Assembly: GCF_003182095.1 (NCBI RefSeq)
Contig: NZ_QGTJ01000005.1
Location: 252,897-316,896 of the forward strand
DNA: 64,000 bases
From: Plasticicumulans acidivorans
GTDB taxonomy: Bacteria > Pseudomonadota > Gammaproteobacteria > Competibacterales > Competibacteraceae
Direction of reading: 5' to 3'
A program made the position numbers and the translations under genes. The notes under the pieces are model-generated. The model made no database searches and was not told the origin of the DNA. It saw only the letters and a program-made list of their open reading frames with translations. Positions 27,939 through 38,940 of the stretch are shown piece after piece. Numbering within the stretch: position 1 is the stretch's first letter; every line of letters begins with the position of its first letter.

Positions 27939-29419
27939 ACCGCTTGCGGCTTCCCGAACTGCTGGCGCTCGCGGATCGCACGGTGCCTGACATCCCGGTG
28001 GCCGGGCTGACGCTTGACAGCCGTGCTGTGCAGCCGGGCTGGGTGTTCTGCGCCTTGCGTGGTCATGCTCGTCATGGCATCGAATTCGCCGCCGAGGCGG
28101 TGGCCCGCGGTGCGGCGGCCGTCATCTACGAGCCGCCCGTGCCGGCTGCGGCTCTGTCGGCGCTCGCTGTACCACTGCTTGCCATCGACGGGCTCGGCCG
28201 GCGTTTGAGCAGCATCGCCGGGCGCCTGTTCGCCGAGCCGACACCTGCGCTGCATCTCATCGGCATCACCGGCACTGACGGCAAAACCTCCTGCGCGCAT
28301 TTCACCGCTCAGGCGTTGTCGACGGCACAGCGTCCAGCCGGATTCCTGGGCACGATTGGCTACGGTCTGTTTGGTGACTTGCAGACGGCGACCCATACCA
28401 CGCCCGACCCGATCCGCGTGCAGGCGCTGCTGGCGCAGATGCGGGCGCAGGGCGCGGCGTACGCGGCAATGGAGGTGTCTTCGCATGCGCTTGATCAGGG
28501 TCGCGTCGACGGTGTGCACTTCGCCTGCGCGGTGCTGACCAACCTCACGCGCGACCATCTCGATTACCACGGTACCGTCGCTGCCTATGCTGCGGCCAAG
28601 GCGCGGCTGTTCACCGAGCTCGATGTCGCGGCGCGCGTGCTCAATGCCGACGATGCTTTTGGCCGTGAACTGCTGCAACGCACGGCAGCACGCGGGCCGA
28701 TCGCTTACGGCTTTGGCGCTGAGGTCATGCACGCGGCGGGAGGCTGGGTGCAGGGGCGTGCGCTGCAGCTCGACGACGCCGGACTCGGCATCGATCTGCA
28801 TACCCATCGTGGCGATGCGACGCTGCGTGCCCGTGTGCTCGGCCGTTTCAACGCCTCGAACCTGATGGCGGCCTGCGCTGCGCTGCTGGCGCTGGGTTTT
28901 GATCTCGACGATGCCGTCGAGCGGCTGGGGCGGGTCGATACCGTCCCCGGACGCATGGAGTGCTTCGGCGGCGGGGCGCAGCAGCCGCTCGCCGTTGTCG
29001 ATTATGCCCATACGCCGTTCGCCCTTGAGTCGGTGCTGGGCGCCTTGCGCGCCCACACGCGCGGACGCCTGTTCTGCGTGTTCGGCTGTGGCGGGGACCG
29101 TGATACCGGCAAGCGGCCGCAAATGGGAGCGATTGCCGAGCGCCTGGCCGATGTCGTCATCGTCACCAGCGACAACCCGCGCTCCGAGGTGCCGGAGGCG
29201 ATCATCGCCGACATCCTCGCCGGCTGCCGGCAGCGCGAGCGCATTCAGGCCGTCAGCGATCGTGCCGAGGCGATTCATGTGGCGCTCACCGCCGCCGGAC
29301 CCGGGGATGTCGTGCTCGTCGCCGGCAAGGGACACGAGGACTACCAGATCATCGGCAGCGAGCGGCGCAGTTTCAGCGATCGTGCCGAGTTGCGTGCCTG
29401 GTTCGGAGAATGCGCATGA
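27935..29419 (+). CDS. murE: UDP-MurNAc-tripeptide ligase MurE
   Basis: MurE adds the third amino acid to the peptidoglycan stem. The 494-residue product has the ATP site GITGTDGKTSCAHF, a TTPDP substrate motif (HTTPDPIRVQALL), and DNPRSEVPEAI, the DNPR motif typical of meso-diaminopimelate-specific enzymes. The start is a GTG overlapping the ftsI stop. It overlaps murF by 10 bp. Confidence 0.96.
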   Translation: MNRLRLPELLALADRTVPDIPVAGLTLDSRAVQPGWVFCALRGHARHGIEFAAEAVARGAAAVIYEPPVPAAALSALAVPLLAIDGLGRRLSSIAGRLFAEPTPALHLIGITGTDGKTSCAHFTAQALSTAQRPAGFLGTIGYGLFGDLQTATHTTPDPIRVQALLAQMRAQGAAYAAMEVSSHALDQGRVDGVHFACAVLTNLTRDHLDYHGTVAAYAAAKARLFTELDVAARVLNADDAFGRELLQRTAARGPIAYGFGAEVMHAAGGWVQGRALQLDDAGLGIDLHTHRGDATLRARVLGRFNASNLMAACAALLALGFDLDDAVERLGRVDTVPGRMECFGGGAQQPLAVVDYAHTPFALESVLGALRAHTRGRLFCVFGCGGDRDTGKRPQMGAIAERLADVVIVTSDNPRSEVPEAIIADILAGCRQRERIQAVSDRAEAIHVALTAAGPGDVVLVAGKGHEDYQIIGSERRSFSDRAELRAWFGECA

Positions 29420-30789
29420 AGCCGCTGCCACTGTCTCATCTGGCCACCGCACTGTGTGCCGAGCTGATCGGGCACGATGTCGAGGTGCGCGGCGTCGCTA
29501 CCGATTCGCGCACGGTTGCGGCCGGAGAGCTGTTCGTGGCGCTGTCGGGGCCGAATTTTGACGGTCACGCCTTCGCCGCCACGGCCCGCGAGCGTGGCGC
29601 CAGTGCGGCGCTGGTCGCGCACCCGCTGGCGCTCGATCTGCCGCAGCTGGTGGTCGCTGATACCCGGCTTGCACTCGGTCGTCTTGGTGCCTTTAACCGT
29701 GCGGCGTTTCGCCGACCGCTGATCGGCCTGACCGGCAGCAACGGCAAGACCACACTCAAGGAGTTGTGCGCTGCGGTGCTGCGCCAGCGCGGCACGGTGC
29801 TGGCGACCCGCGGCAATCTCAACAACGATATCGGTGTGCCGCTGACCCTGCTTGGCCTTGAGACGCAGGATTACGCCGTCATCGAGATGGGAGCCAATCA
29901 TCCGGGTGAGATCGCCTACCTGACCGGGCTGGCGATGCCGGACGTGGCGATCCTCAACAATGCCGGCCCCTGCCACCTCGAAGGCTTTGGTGATCTCGAC
30001 GGTGTGGCGCGAGCCAAGGGGGAAATCTTCTCCGGTCTCGGCGCGCACGGAGTGGCGGTGATCAATGCCGATGACGTTTACGTCGACTACTGGCGTGGCC
30101 TCAACGGCGAGCATCACGTCGCCACCTTCGCTCTCGATGCCGCTGCCGATGTGACGGCAAGCCTGCTGGCCAGTGACGAGGCCGGTCAGCGGCTGCGCCT
30201 GTCGACGCCGCAGGGCGCGATCGAATGCCGGCTCGGCCTGCACGGTCGCCACAATCTGCGTAACGCCGCCGCCGCCGCCGCCGCGACGCTGGCCGTCGGT
30301 GCCACGCTCGATGACATCGCTGCCGGCTTCGCTGCGATGCAGCCTGTCGCCGGGCGCCTGCAGCGCCTGGCCGGGCGGCACGACAGCGTGCTGATCAATG
30401 ATGCCTACAACGCCAATCCGGCTTCACTCGCCGCCGGCTTGGAAGCGCTGGGGGCTGAGCCGGGTGAACACTGGCTGGTTCTCGGCGATATGGGCGAGCT
30501 CGGTACGCAGGCCACCACGCTGCACGCCCTCAGTGGCGAGCGGGCGCGGACCTGTGGTTTCACGCGGCTCTACGGCTTCGGCCCGAACAGCCGGCATGCG
30601 GTCGACGCCTTCGGCGCCGGCGGCAGGCATTTCACCGATATCGACACGCTGGTGTCTGCACTCGACGGCGATCTCGCGGTTGCGGCCGCGCCGATCGTGC
30701 TGGTCAAGGGCTCACGTTCCATGCGCATGGAGCGCGTGGTGCGGGCACTGGCGATTCAAGACAACGACCCGAACACAGGGACTCACTGA
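29410..30789 (+). CDS. murF: UDP-MurNAc-tripeptide D-Ala-D-Ala ligase MurF
   Basis: MurF attaches D-Ala-D-Ala to complete the pentapeptide. The 459-residue product has VATDSRTVAAGELFVAL, the P-loop GLTGSNGKTTLKEL, TRGNLNNDIGVPLTLL, EMGANHPGEIAYL and INDAYNANPASL, all family-typical. The ATG at 29410 overlaps murE; a second ATG two codons later is possible. Confidence 0.97.
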   Translation: MRMKPLPLSHLATALCAELIGHDVEVRGVATDSRTVAAGELFVALSGPNFDGHAFAATARERGASAALVAHPLALDLPQLVVADTRLALGRLGAFNRAAFRRPLIGLTGSNGKTTLKELCAAVLRQRGTVLATRGNLNNDIGVPLTLLGLETQDYAVIEMGANHPGEIAYLTGLAMPDVAILNNAGPCHLEGFGDLDGVARAKGEIFSGLGAHGVAVINADDVYVDYWRGLNGEHHVATFALDAAADVTASLLASDEAGQRLRLSTPQGAIECRLGLHGRHNLRNAAAAAAATLAVGATLDDIAAGFAAMQPVAGRLQRLAGRHDSVLINDAYNANPASLAAGLEALGAEPGEHWLVLGDMGELGTQATTLHALSGERARTCGFTRLYGFGPNSRHAVDAFGAGGRHFTDIDTLVSALDGDLAVAAAPIVLVKGSRSMRMERVVRALAIQDNDPNTGTH

Positions 30790-30792
30790 GCG

Positions 30793-31875
30793 ATGCTGGT
30801 CTTTCTGGCCGAGCTGCTGACCCACTACTACAGCGGCTTCAACGTATTTTCCTACCTGACGCTGCGGACCATCCTCGGCCTGCTGACGGCGCTGTTCATT
30901 GCGCTGCTGGTCGGCCCGGCGATGATTCGTCGTCTTTCCTATTACCAGATCGGGCAGTTCGTGCGTCAGGACGGCCCGCAATCGCATCTGTCGAAGGCGG
31001 GAACGCCGACGATGGGCGGTGCGCTGATCCTGGTTGCCATCGCTGTCGCGACCCTGCTGTGGGCCGATCTGCGCAACGAGTACGTCTGGATCGTGTTGCT
31101 GGTGATGCTGGCCTTCGGCGCCATCGGCTGGGTCGATGACTACCGCAAGCTGGTCAAAAAACAATCCAAAGGATTGTCAGCCAAAGAAAAATACTTCTGG
31201 CAGTCGGTCGCGGGATTGATCGCGGCCGTGCTCCTGTACCTCACGGCCAAGACCCCGGTGTCGACGGCGCTGATCGTGCCGTTCTTCAAGAACGTGGTTA
31301 TCGAACTCGGTCCCTGGTTCATCCTGCTCGCCTACCTGACCGTGGTCGGTTCCTCGAATGCGGTCAATCTGACTGACGGCCTCGACGGCTTGGCGATCAT
31401 GCCGACGGTGATGGTCGCTGGCGGTCTGGGCGTGTTCGCCTACCTGTCCGGTAATGCGATCTTCGCCAATTACCTCGGCATTCCCTATGTCTCCGGTGTC
31501 GGCGAGGTGATGGTGTTCTGCGGTGCCATCTTCGGTGCCGGCCTTGGTTTTCTGTGGTTCAACGCCTACCCGGCGCAGGTGTTCATGGGCGACGTCGGCG
31601 CCCTGGCGCTCGGTGCGGCGCTCGGCATCGTCGCCGTCGTCGTGCGCCAGGAGATCGTGCTGGTGATCATGGGCGGCGTGTTCGTCATGGAAACGGTGTC
31701 GGTGATCCTGCAGGTCGGCTCGTTCAAGCTGACCGGCCGGCGCATCTTCCGCATGGCACCGCTGCACCATCACTTCGAGCTCAAGGGCTGGCCCGAGCCG
31801 CGCGTGATCGTGCGTTTCTGGATCGTCACGGTGGTCCTCGTGATGATTGGCCTGTCGACGCTGAAGATCCGGTGA
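30793..31875 (+). CDS. mraY: phospho-MurNAc-pentapeptide translocase MraY
   Basis: MraY makes lipid I from undecaprenyl phosphate in the inner membrane. The 360-residue polytopic protein has about ten transmembrane segments, [11 protein letters not shown], the aspartate motif [36 protein letters not shown] and the C-terminal [15 protein letters not shown]. It starts 3 bp after murF. Confidence 0.97.
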   Translation: MLVFLAELLTHYYSGFNVFSYLTLRTILGLLTALFIALLVGPAMIRRLSYYQIGQFVRQDGPQSHLSKAGTPTMGGALILVAIAVATLLWADLRNEYVWIVLLVMLAFGAIGWVDDYRKLVKKQSKGLSAKEKYFWQSVAGLIAAVLLYLTAKTPVSTALIVPFFKNVVIELGPWFILLAYLTVVGSSNAVNLTDGLDGLAIMPTVMVAGGLGVFAYLSGNAIFANYLGIPYVSGVGEVMVFCGAIFGAGLGFLWFNAYPAQVFMGDVGALALGAALGIVAVVVRQEIVLVIMGGVFVMETVSVILQVGSFKLTGRRIFRMAPLHHHFELKGWPEPRVIVRFWIVTVVLVMIGLSTLKIR

Positions 31876-31880
31876 CGACG

Positions 31881-33251
31881 ATGAGCGCTGCTGCTCCCCG
31901 TCCTGATCTGTCCGGTCTGACGCTGGTCGTCGGGCTTGGTGCCTCCGGCCTGTCGGCGGCGCGCGCACTGGCCTGGCTCGGTGTCGAGTTCGCCGTCGCC
32001 GATTCGCGTGCCGAGCCGCCGGGGCGCGAGGCGCTGGCGCAGATCGCCCCGAGTGCCGAATGCCATTGCGGCCCCTTCGACCCGGCGCTGTTCGCGCGGG
32101 CCGCACGGCTGATCGTCAGCCCCGGCGTCTGGGTGCGCACGCCGGCAATTGCCGCGGCGGCTGCGCGCGGCGTGCCGGTGTGGGGTGACGTCGAGCTGTT
32201 TGCGCGGCTGAGCCGTGTGCCGGTGATCGGTATCACCGGCTCCAACGGCAAGAGCACGGTGACGACGCTGCTCGGCGAAATGGCAGCGCGGGCGGGACGC
32301 AGGGTCGCGGTCGGCGGCAATCTCGGCACGCCGGCGCTCGATCTGTGGCTGGCCAGCGAGGCCCGGGGCGAAATCCCGGATCTGTACGTGCTCGAACTGT
32401 CGAGTTTCCAGCTCGAAACCACCGGCTCGCTCGATTGCCTGGCGGCGACGGTGCTCAACGTCACGCCCGATCACCTCGACCGCTACGACGGTATGGACGA
32501 TTACGCCGCCGCCAAGGCGCGGGTATTCGCCGGTCATGGCGTGCAGGTGCTCAACCGCGAGGACGCGCGGGTGATGGCGATGGCCCTGCCGCAGCGGCGG
32601 CAGATCGGTTTCAGCACTGGCTTGCCGAGCGCTGACGATTACGGCCTGCAGCGCGACGGTACGGCGCTCTGGCTGTGTCGTGGTGGCGAACGCCTGCTCG
32701 CTGCCGGCGAGCTGCGCCTCGGTGGCTTGCACAACCTGGCCAATGTGCTGGCGGCGCTCGCCCTCGGTGAGTGTGCCGGGCTGGAGCTGGCAGCGATGCT
32801 GGCGGCCGCGCGCGAATTCGGCGGTCTGACGCACCGCACCCAGCTCGTTGCCGAACACGCCGGTGTGCGTTACTACGACGATTCCAAAGGTACCAACGTC
32901 GGTGCGACCGAGGCCGCCGTGGCCGGTTTCAGCGAGCCGCTGGTGCTGATCGCCGGCGGCGACGGCAAGGGGCAGGATTTCACGGCACTCGCCGACGTGC
33001 TGGCCAGACGCGCCCGCGCCGTGGTGCTGATCGGGCGTGATGCCCCGGTGATCGAGGCTGCGCTGGGCGGGCGGGTGACGGTTGCGCACGCGCCGGATAT
33101 GGACAGCGCCGTGCAGCAGGCTTCGGCATTGGCGCAGACGGGGGATGTGGTCCTGCTGTCGCCGGCCTGCGCCAGCCTCGACATGTACCGCAATTACGTC
33201 GAGCGCGGGCAGTTGTTCGCGCAGGCCGCGCAGAGGCTCGGCTCATGCTGA
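31881..33251 (+). CDS. murD: UDP-MurNAc-L-Ala D-glutamate ligase MurD
   Basis: MurD adds D-glutamate to UDP-MurNAc-L-Ala. The 456-residue product begins with a Rossmann motif LVVGLGASGLSAARAL, has the P-loop GITGSNGKSTVTTL, GNLGTPALDL, LELSSFQLET and YYDDSKGTNVGATEAA. The ATG at 31881 is used; a GTG at 31872 overlapping the mraY stop is also in frame. It overlaps ftsW by 7 bp. Confidence 0.95.
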   Translation: MSAAAPRPDLSGLTLVVGLGASGLSAARALAWLGVEFAVADSRAEPPGREALAQIAPSAECHCGPFDPALFARAARLIVSPGVWVRTPAIAAAAARGVPVWGDVELFARLSRVPVIGITGSNGKSTVTTLLGEMAARAGRRVAVGGNLGTPALDLWLASEARGEIPDLYVLELSSFQLETTGSLDCLAATVLNVTPDHLDRYDGMDDYAAAKARVFAGHGVQVLNREDARVMAMALPQRRQIGFSTGLPSADDYGLQRDGTALWLCRGGERLLAAGELRLGGLHNLANVLAALALGECAGLELAAMLAAAREFGGLTHRTQLVAEHAGVRYYDDSKGTNVGATEAAVAGFSEPLVLIAGGDGKGQDFTALADVLARRARAVVLIGRDAPVIEAALGGRVTVAHAPDMDSAVQQASALAQTGDVVLLSPACASLDMYRNYVERGQLFAQAAQRLGSC

Positions 33252-34453
33252 ACGGCGTCCTCGATCGCATCCATCCACGTCCGGAGGAAGGTGAGGAGCG
33301 CCTGGCGCCGCTCGATCCCTGGCTGGTGTTTCCGGCGATGCTGCTGATCGCGGTCGGCGTGCTGATGGTGACCTCGGCGTCGATGCCGATGGCCGATCGT
33401 ACGACCGGCCAGCCGTTCTATTTCCTCTATCGCCACGTTGCCTATCTGCTGCTCGGGCTGATGCTGGGCTGGCTCGCTTTCCAGATCGAGATCGAGACCT
33501 GGTATGAGCGCGGGCCGGCGATTTTGATGGGCGTAATGTTACTGCTGGTGCTGGTGCTGATCCCGGGCATCGGCCGTCGCGTCAACGGTTCGTGGCGCTG
33601 GATCAATCTCGGCATCATGAACGTGCAGGTCTCCGAGCTCGCCAAGCTCGCGGCGATCATCTACGTCGCCGGTTACCTGCGCCGCCACGGCGCCGCATTG
33701 CGTGCCTCGATCGTGGCGATGATCCGGCCGCTGCTGGTACTGGGCGTGCTCGCTCTGCTGCTGCTGATGGAGCCCGACTTCGGCGCGACGATGGTCATCA
33801 TCTTCGTCGCGCTGGGCATGGTGTTCCTTGGCGGCGTCAATATCTGGCAGTTCTCGGCGATGCAGCTGCTGGTGGTCAGCGGCATGGCCGTGCTGCTGTG
33901 GTCCTCACCGTACCGGCGCGCGCGTCTGTCGAGCTTCCTCAATCCCTGGGAAGATCCGTTCAACAAGGGTTTCCAGCTGACGCAGTCGCTGATCGCCATC
34001 GGCCGCGGCGAGATGTTCGGTGTCGGCCTCGGCGCCAGCGTGCAGAAGCTCTTCTATCTGCCTGAAGCCTATACCGACTTCATTTTCGCCATCCTCGCCG
34101 AGGAGTTTGGCCTGCTCGGCGTGCTCGGCGTGCTGACGCTCTACATCACGCTGGTGGTGCGCGCCTTCCAGGTCGGTGCGCGGGCCGAACGGGTCAAGCA
34201 GCCCTTCGGCGCTTATGTGGCCTACGGCATCGGTCTGTGGATCGGTTTTCAGGCGCTGATCAACATGGGCGTCAACATGGGCGTGCTGCCGACCAAGGGG
34301 CTGACGCTGCCGTTCATCAGCTTCGGCGGTTCTTCGCTGGTGGTGATGTGCATCGCCTTCGCGATCCTGTTGCGTGTCGATGTCGAGACCCGTGCCGAGG
34401 AAAATCCCCTGGCGCTGCGCGAACGGCTGCTGGCCAAGGTACGTGCGCCATGA
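33245..34453 (+). CDS. ftsW: septal peptidoglycan polymerase FtsW
   Basis: FtsW is the SEDS-family glycosyltransferase that polymerises lipid II at the septum together with FtsI. The 402-residue product has ten predicted transmembrane segments, GRRVNGSWRWINLG, the catalytic-loop region LLMEPDFGATMVI, AILAEEFGLLGVLGVL and NMGVNMGVLPTKGLTLPFISFGGSS. It has a short charged cytoplasmic N-terminus. Confidence 0.96.
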   Translation: MLNGVLDRIHPRPEEGEERLAPLDPWLVFPAMLLIAVGVLMVTSASMPMADRTTGQPFYFLYRHVAYLLLGLMLGWLAFQIEIETWYERGPAILMGVMLLLVLVLIPGIGRRVNGSWRWINLGIMNVQVSELAKLAAIIYVAGYLRRHGAALRASIVAMIRPLLVLGVLALLLLMEPDFGATMVIIFVALGMVFLGGVNIWQFSAMQLLVVSGMAVLLWSSPYRRARLSSFLNPWEDPFNKGFQLTQSLIAIGRGEMFGVGLGASVQKLFYLPEAYTDFIFAILAEEFGLLGVLGVLTLYITLVVRAFQVGARAERVKQPFGAYVAYGIGLWIGFQALINMGVNMGVLPTKGLTLPFISFGGSSLVVMCIAFAILLRVDVETRAEENPLALRERLLAKVRAP

Positions 34454-35571
34454 CGTCTCCCGTACTGATCATGGCCGGCGGCACTGGCGGTCACGTGTTT
34501 CCGGCTCTGGCGGTGGCCGAGGAGCTGCGTACGCGCGGCATCCCGGTGGTCTGGCTGGGGTCGACGCAGGGCATGGAGGCGCGGCTGGTGCCAGCCCGCG
34601 GCTTCCCGCTCGAATGCCTCGATGTCGCCGGTCTGCGCGGCAAGGGCTGGGGGCGGCGGTTGTCGGCGCCTTTCATGCTCGCGCGTGCCTGCGCGCAGGC
34701 ATTCTCGCTGTTGCGCCGGCTGCAGCCGCGGCTGGTCATCGGCTTCGGTGGTTTTGCCAGCGGGCCCGGCGGAGCGATGGCGCGTCTGCGCGGCATTCCG
34801 CTGTTGATCCACGAGCAGAATGCCATTGCCGGCTACACCAACCGCATCCTGGCTCGGCTGGCGACACGGGTCTGCGAGGCGTTTCCCGGGGCTTTCCCGG
34901 CCGCCCGTGCGGCGCTGGCCACCGGCAATCCGGTGCGCGCCGAGATCGCTGCACTGCCGGCACCGGTTGAGCGTTTCGCCGGGCGCGATGCTGCTGCTGT
35001 GCGGCTGCTCGTCGTCGGTGGCAGCCAGGGGGCGCTGGCACTGAATCAGCTGGTGCCGCAGGCGCTGGCTCTGCTGCCGGAGCAACAGCGGCCGCAGGTG
35101 CGTCACCAGGCCGGCGGCAGGATGCTCGATTCCGCCGCCGAGGCCTATCGCCAAGCCGGGCTTGAGGTGCAGCCGGAACCCTTCATCGAGGACATGGCGG
35201 CGGCCTACGCCTGGGCCGATCTGGTGCTGTGCCGCAGCGGTGCATTGACCGTCGCGGAGCTGGCCGCGGCCGGTGTTGGCAGCTTGCTGGTGCCGTTCCC
35301 GTTTGCCGTCGATGACCATCAGACCGCCAACGGTCGTTATCTGGAGCGTGCCGGCGCGGCGCGGGTGCTGCCGCAGTCGACGCTGACGGCGCAGAGCCTG
35401 GCCGACGAGCTTGCACCGTTGCTCGCCGATCGCAGCCGCCTGCTGGCGATGGCCGAGGCAGCGCGCGGGCTGGCGCAGCCGCAGGCCGCTCTTCGTGTTG
35501 CTGAAGCCGGGCTGGCGATCGCCCGCCCGACGGCATTCCCCCCGAACCCCAAGCAGGAACCGTCTTCATGA
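34450..35571 (+). CDS. murG: lipid II synthase MurG
   Basis: MurG transfers GlcNAc to lipid I to give lipid II on the inner face of the membrane. The 373-residue product starts at the ATG at 34450, overlapping ftsW by 4 bp, with [19 protein letters not shown] (first glycine loop), [37 protein letters not shown] and the UDP-GlcNAc site [15 protein letters not shown]. Confidence 0.97.
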   Translation: MTSPVLIMAGGTGGHVFPALAVAEELRTRGIPVVWLGSTQGMEARLVPARGFPLECLDVAGLRGKGWGRRLSAPFMLARACAQAFSLLRRLQPRLVIGFGGFASGPGGAMARLRGIPLLIHEQNAIAGYTNRILARLATRVCEAFPGAFPAARAALATGNPVRAEIAALPAPVERFAGRDAAAVRLLVVGGSQGALALNQLVPQALALLPEQQRPQVRHQAGGRMLDSAAEAYRQAGLEVQPEPFIEDMAAAYAWADLVLCRSGALTVAELAAAGVGSLLVPFPFAVDDHQTANGRYLERAGAARVLPQSTLTAQSLADELAPLLADRSRLLAMAEAARGLAQPQAALRVAEAGLAIARPTAFPPNPKQEPSS

Positions 35572-37016
35572 ACAGCCCGGTCAACGCACAAGGCATGCTG
35601 AGTCCGCTCAGCCATGGCATGCGGCGCATTCGCAAAGTGCATTTCGTCGGTATTGGCGGTGCGGGCATGAGCGGCATCGCCGAGGTGCTGATCAACCTTG
35701 GCTACACCGTGTCGGGTTCGGATCTGGCGAGCAATGCAGTGACGCAGCGTCTGGTCGAACTCGGTGCTCAGGTGTTCACCGGCCACCGTGCCGAGAATGT
35801 CGCCGGTCGCGACTGCATCGTCGTTTCCAGCGCTGTCACCGAGGACAACCCGGAGCTGATCACCGCACGTGAGGCGCGTCTGCCGGTGGTGCCGCGCGCC
35901 GAGATGCTGGCCGAGCTGATGCGCTTTCGTTACGGCATTGCCGTTGCCGGCACGCACGGCAAGACCACGACGACCAGCCTGATCGCCAGCCTGCTGGCCG
36001 AGGGTGGTCTCGATCCGACCTTCGTCATCGGCGGGCGTCTGAACAGCGCCGGTGCCAACGCGCGCCTCGGGGCTGGCAAATACCTGGTCGCCGAAGCCGA
36101 CGAGTCGGATGCCTCGTTTCTGTATCTGCAGCCGATGATCGCGGTGGTCACCAATATCGACGCCGATCATCTGTCGACCTACGGCGGTGATTTCGAGCGC
36201 TTGCGCGGCACTTTCGTCGAATTTCTGCACCACCTGCCGTTTTACGGGCTCGCGGTGCTCTGCCTCGATGATCCCGAGGTACGGCGCACGCTGCCGCAGG
36301 TCAACCGTCCGGTGCTGACCTACGGTACCAGTGAGGACTGCGACGTGCGCGCGACCGATATCGTGCAGCACGGCATGCAGACGCATTTCACCGCCCACCT
36401 GTCCGGTGGTGGCGTGGCGCTGAAGGTGACGTTGAACCTGCCGGGCCGGCACAGCGTGCTCAACGCGCTGGCGGCGATCGGCGTGGCTTTTGAGCTCGGC
36501 GTGCCGGTCGACACCATCCGCTCGGCGCTGCTCGGCTTCCAGGGCATCGGCCGGCGCTTCCATCAGCACGGCACACTGACCTTGCCGCAGGGTGGCCAGA
36601 TCGAACTGATGGATGACTACGGTCACCATCCGCGCGAGGTGGCTGCGGTGCTTGATGCGATCCGCGGTGGCTGGCCGCAGCGGCGGCTGGTGCTGGCGTT
36701 TCAGCCACATCGCTACACGCGCACCCGCGATCTGTTCGAGGACTTCACGCAGGTGCTGTCGACGGTCGACGTGCTGTTGCTGACCGACGTCTATCCGGCC
36801 GGCGAGAAACCAATCGCAGGCGTCGACGGTCGTGCACTGGCACGGGCGATCCGTGCCCGCGGGCTCGTCGATCCGGTGTTCGTCGATCGTGCCGCCGATC
36901 TGGCGGCTGCACTGCCGGCGGTGCTGCGTGACGGCGACCTGGTGCTGATGATGGGTGCGGGGGATATCGGTGCCTGTGCCAATCGTCTGGGGCGGGAAGG
37001 TTGGACTGCCGAGTGA
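35568..37016 (+). CDS. murC: UDP-MurNAc L-alanine ligase MurC
   Basis: MurC adds L-alanine to UDP-MurNAc. The 482-residue product has [18 protein letters not shown], the P-loop [26 protein letters not shown], and [14 protein letters not shown]. In many relatives murB follows; here ddl comes next, so MurB, which makes the MurC substrate, must be encoded elsewhere. Confidence 0.97.
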   Translation: MNSPVNAQGMLSPLSHGMRRIRKVHFVGIGGAGMSGIAEVLINLGYTVSGSDLASNAVTQRLVELGAQVFTGHRAENVAGRDCIVVSSAVTEDNPELITAREARLPVVPRAEMLAELMRFRYGIAVAGTHGKTTTTSLIASLLAEGGLDPTFVIGGRLNSAGANARLGAGKYLVAEADESDASFLYLQPMIAVVTNIDADHLSTYGGDFERLRGTFVEFLHHLPFYGLAVLCLDDPEVRRTLPQVNRPVLTYGTSEDCDVRATDIVQHGMQTHFTAHLSGGGVALKVTLNLPGRHSVLNALAAIGVAFELGVPVDTIRSALLGFQGIGRRFHQHGTLTLPQGGQIELMDDYGHHPREVAAVLDAIRGGWPQRRLVLAFQPHRYTRTRDLFEDFTQVLSTVDVLLLTDVYPAGEKPIAGVDGRALARAIRARGLVDPVFVDRAADLAAALPAVLRDGDLVLMMGAGDIGACANRLGREGWTAE

Positions 37017-37078
37017 ATCGTAATGTTGCGATGCAGCAAAGACTGCGTCGAACGAGTAACATTGACGGGATGATCGAC

Positions 37079-38026
37079 ATGAACGAAACGCGTAAGCGCG
37101 TCACCGATGCAGCCGCCTTCGGCAAGGTGGCGGTGCTGTTCGGCGGCTGGTCGGCGGAGCGCGAGGTCTCGCTGAAGAGCGGGCGGGCCGTGCTGGCGGC
37201 ACTGTGCCGACGCGGTATCGATGCGCATGGCATCGACGCCGGGCGTGATGTGCTCGAAGTGCTGCGTGAAGGCGCATTCGACCGCGTGTTCATCGTGCTG
37301 CACGGCCGTGGTGGCGAGGATGGCGTGATCCAGGGCGCGCTCGAACTGCTTGGCCTGCCGTATACCGGCAGTGGCGTGCAGGCCTCGGCGATCGGTATGG
37401 ACAAGTGGCGCACCAAGCTGATCTGGCAGGCGCTCGATCTGCCGACGCTGCCGTTTCGCCTGGCGCTGAGCGCGGCGGATCTCGACGGTGTCATCGACGA
37501 GCTTGGCCTGCCGCTCGCGGTCAAGCCGACGCGCGAGGGGTCGAGCATCGGGGTGACGCGGGTCGAGCGCGCCGAGCAGCTGGCTGCGGCATTCGAGCTT
37601 GCGGCCGCCTGCGATTCGCCGGTCATCATCGAGCCCTGGGTGACTGGCCGGGAGCTGACTGGTGGCGTGCTCGCCGGCGAGGCACTGCCGCTGATCCGCA
37701 TGCAGGCCGCCGTCGAGTTTTATGACTACGAGGCCAAGTACAACCGCGACGACACGCAGTATCACTGCCCGGCGGGTCTCGGCGATGAGCTCGAAGTCAA
37801 GTTGCGGTCGCTGGTAACACGGGCGTTTGCGGCGGTCGGCGCAAGCGGCTGGGGGCGCGTCGACCTGATGCTCGATGATGCGGGTGCGCCGTGGCTGCTT
37901 GAAGTCAACACCGTACCGGGGATGACCGACCACAGTCTGGTGCCGCTGGCGGCGCGTGTCGCCGGCCTCGATTTCGACGAACTGTGCTGGCGCATTCTCG
38001 AAAGCAGCGGGGTGGCGGCGCAATGA
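37079..38026 (+). CDS. ddl: D-alanine--D-alanine ligase
   Basis: Ddl is an ATP-grasp enzyme joining two D-alanines. From 37079 the product is 315 residues: [62 protein letters not shown] and [19 protein letters not shown]. Several earlier in-frame starts exist (37070, 37031, and 37001 overlapping murC); 37079 fits the family length best. It overlaps ftsQ by 4 bp. Confidence 0.94.
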   Translation: MNETRKRVTDAAAFGKVAVLFGGWSAEREVSLKSGRAVLAALCRRGIDAHGIDAGRDVLEVLREGAFDRVFIVLHGRGGEDGVIQGALELLGLPYTGSGVQASAIGMDKWRTKLIWQALDLPTLPFRLALSAADLDGVIDELGLPLAVKPTREGSSIGVTRVERAEQLAAAFELAAACDSPVIIEPWVTGRELTGGVLAGEALPLIRMQAAVEFYDYEAKYNRDDTQYHCPAGLGDELEVKLRSLVTRAFAAVGASGWGRVDLMLDDAGAPWLLEVNTVPGMTDHSLVPLAARVAGLDFDELCWRILESSGVAAQ

Positions 38027-38919
38027 GTCTGTTGCGGCGCCGGCGCAAGCGCGGCGCAGTACGCACCCGCCATGAGGCGGGCGAGCAGCGCGGCTGGAAG
38101 CTCGGCAGCGGCGCGAGCACGGTCTTGCGTGTGCTCGGCACGCTGGCGGCGTTTGCCGGCATCGCCTGGGGCGGTGTGCGCACCGCCGACTGGATGCTGC
38201 GTGAAGGCGAGTTCCCGCTGCGCAAGGTCACTGTCGACGGTGATCTGCGCAACCTCGGACCGGAGGACGCGGAGGCGGTGGTACGTCCCTATCTGGGGCG
38301 CAACTTCTTTCGCCTGGACATGCGGGCGATGCGCGAAGGGTTTGCCGGCAATCCCTGGGTGGAATCGGTCGATGTCACCCGGCGCTGGCCGGATACCGTT
38401 GCCGTGCGTTTCGTCGAGCGAGTGCCCTTCGCCAAGTGGGGCACGGACGGTGACATGCTCGACACCCGCGCCCGGGTGTTCCGTCCAGGCAAATTGCGCG
38501 AGCAGCACGACTGGCCGCAGCTGTCGGGCCCGCCCGGCCACGAGGCTCTGCTGATGGATACCTACGGTGCGGTCAACCGGCGTCTGGCGGCGCTCAGCCT
38601 GAAGGTTGTCGATCTGCGCCAGGACGCTCGCGGCGCCTGGTCGATGCACCTCGACAACGACATTGAACTTTATCTGGGACGCGAAGCGTTCGCCGAGAGG
38701 CTGGATCGCTTCGTGGACGTTTATCCGCAGGTGCTCGCTGCTGATGCCGGACGCATCGCGGGAGTGGACCTGCGTTACCTGAATGGTTTTGCCGTGCGCT
38801 GGAAGTCGGCATCGGGGAGCGATGCGACTCACGCGGGTACCGCCCGGACGGTGGATGCAGACGCCTGGTCGCGTCGTACCGCCGGGCTGAGTCATGCGGG
38901 CGCGCTGGGCGCGGGTTGA
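38023..38919 (+). CDS. ftsQ: cell division protein FtsQ
   Basis: FtsQ is a bitopic divisome scaffold. The 298-residue product has a very basic cytoplasmic tail ([20 protein letters not shown]), one transmembrane helix near residues 34-54, a POTRA domain starting [14 protein letters not shown], and the FtsQ beta domain with [30 protein letters not shown]. The final 30 residues are low in conserved features. Confidence 0.94.
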   Translation: MSLLRRRRKRGAVRTRHEAGEQRGWKLGSGASTVLRVLGTLAAFAGIAWGGVRTADWMLREGEFPLRKVTVDGDLRNLGPEDAEAVVRPYLGRNFFRLDMRAMREGFAGNPWVESVDVTRRWPDTVAVRFVERVPFAKWGTDGDMLDTRARVFRPGKLREQHDWPQLSGPPGHEALLMDTYGAVNRRLAALSLKVVDLRQDARGAWSMHLDNDIELYLGREAFAERLDRFVDVYPQVLAADAGRIAGVDLRYLNGFAVRWKSASGSDATHAGTARTVDADAWSRRTAGLSHAGALGAG

Positions 38920-38940
38920 GATCACGGGGAAACGCTGGGC

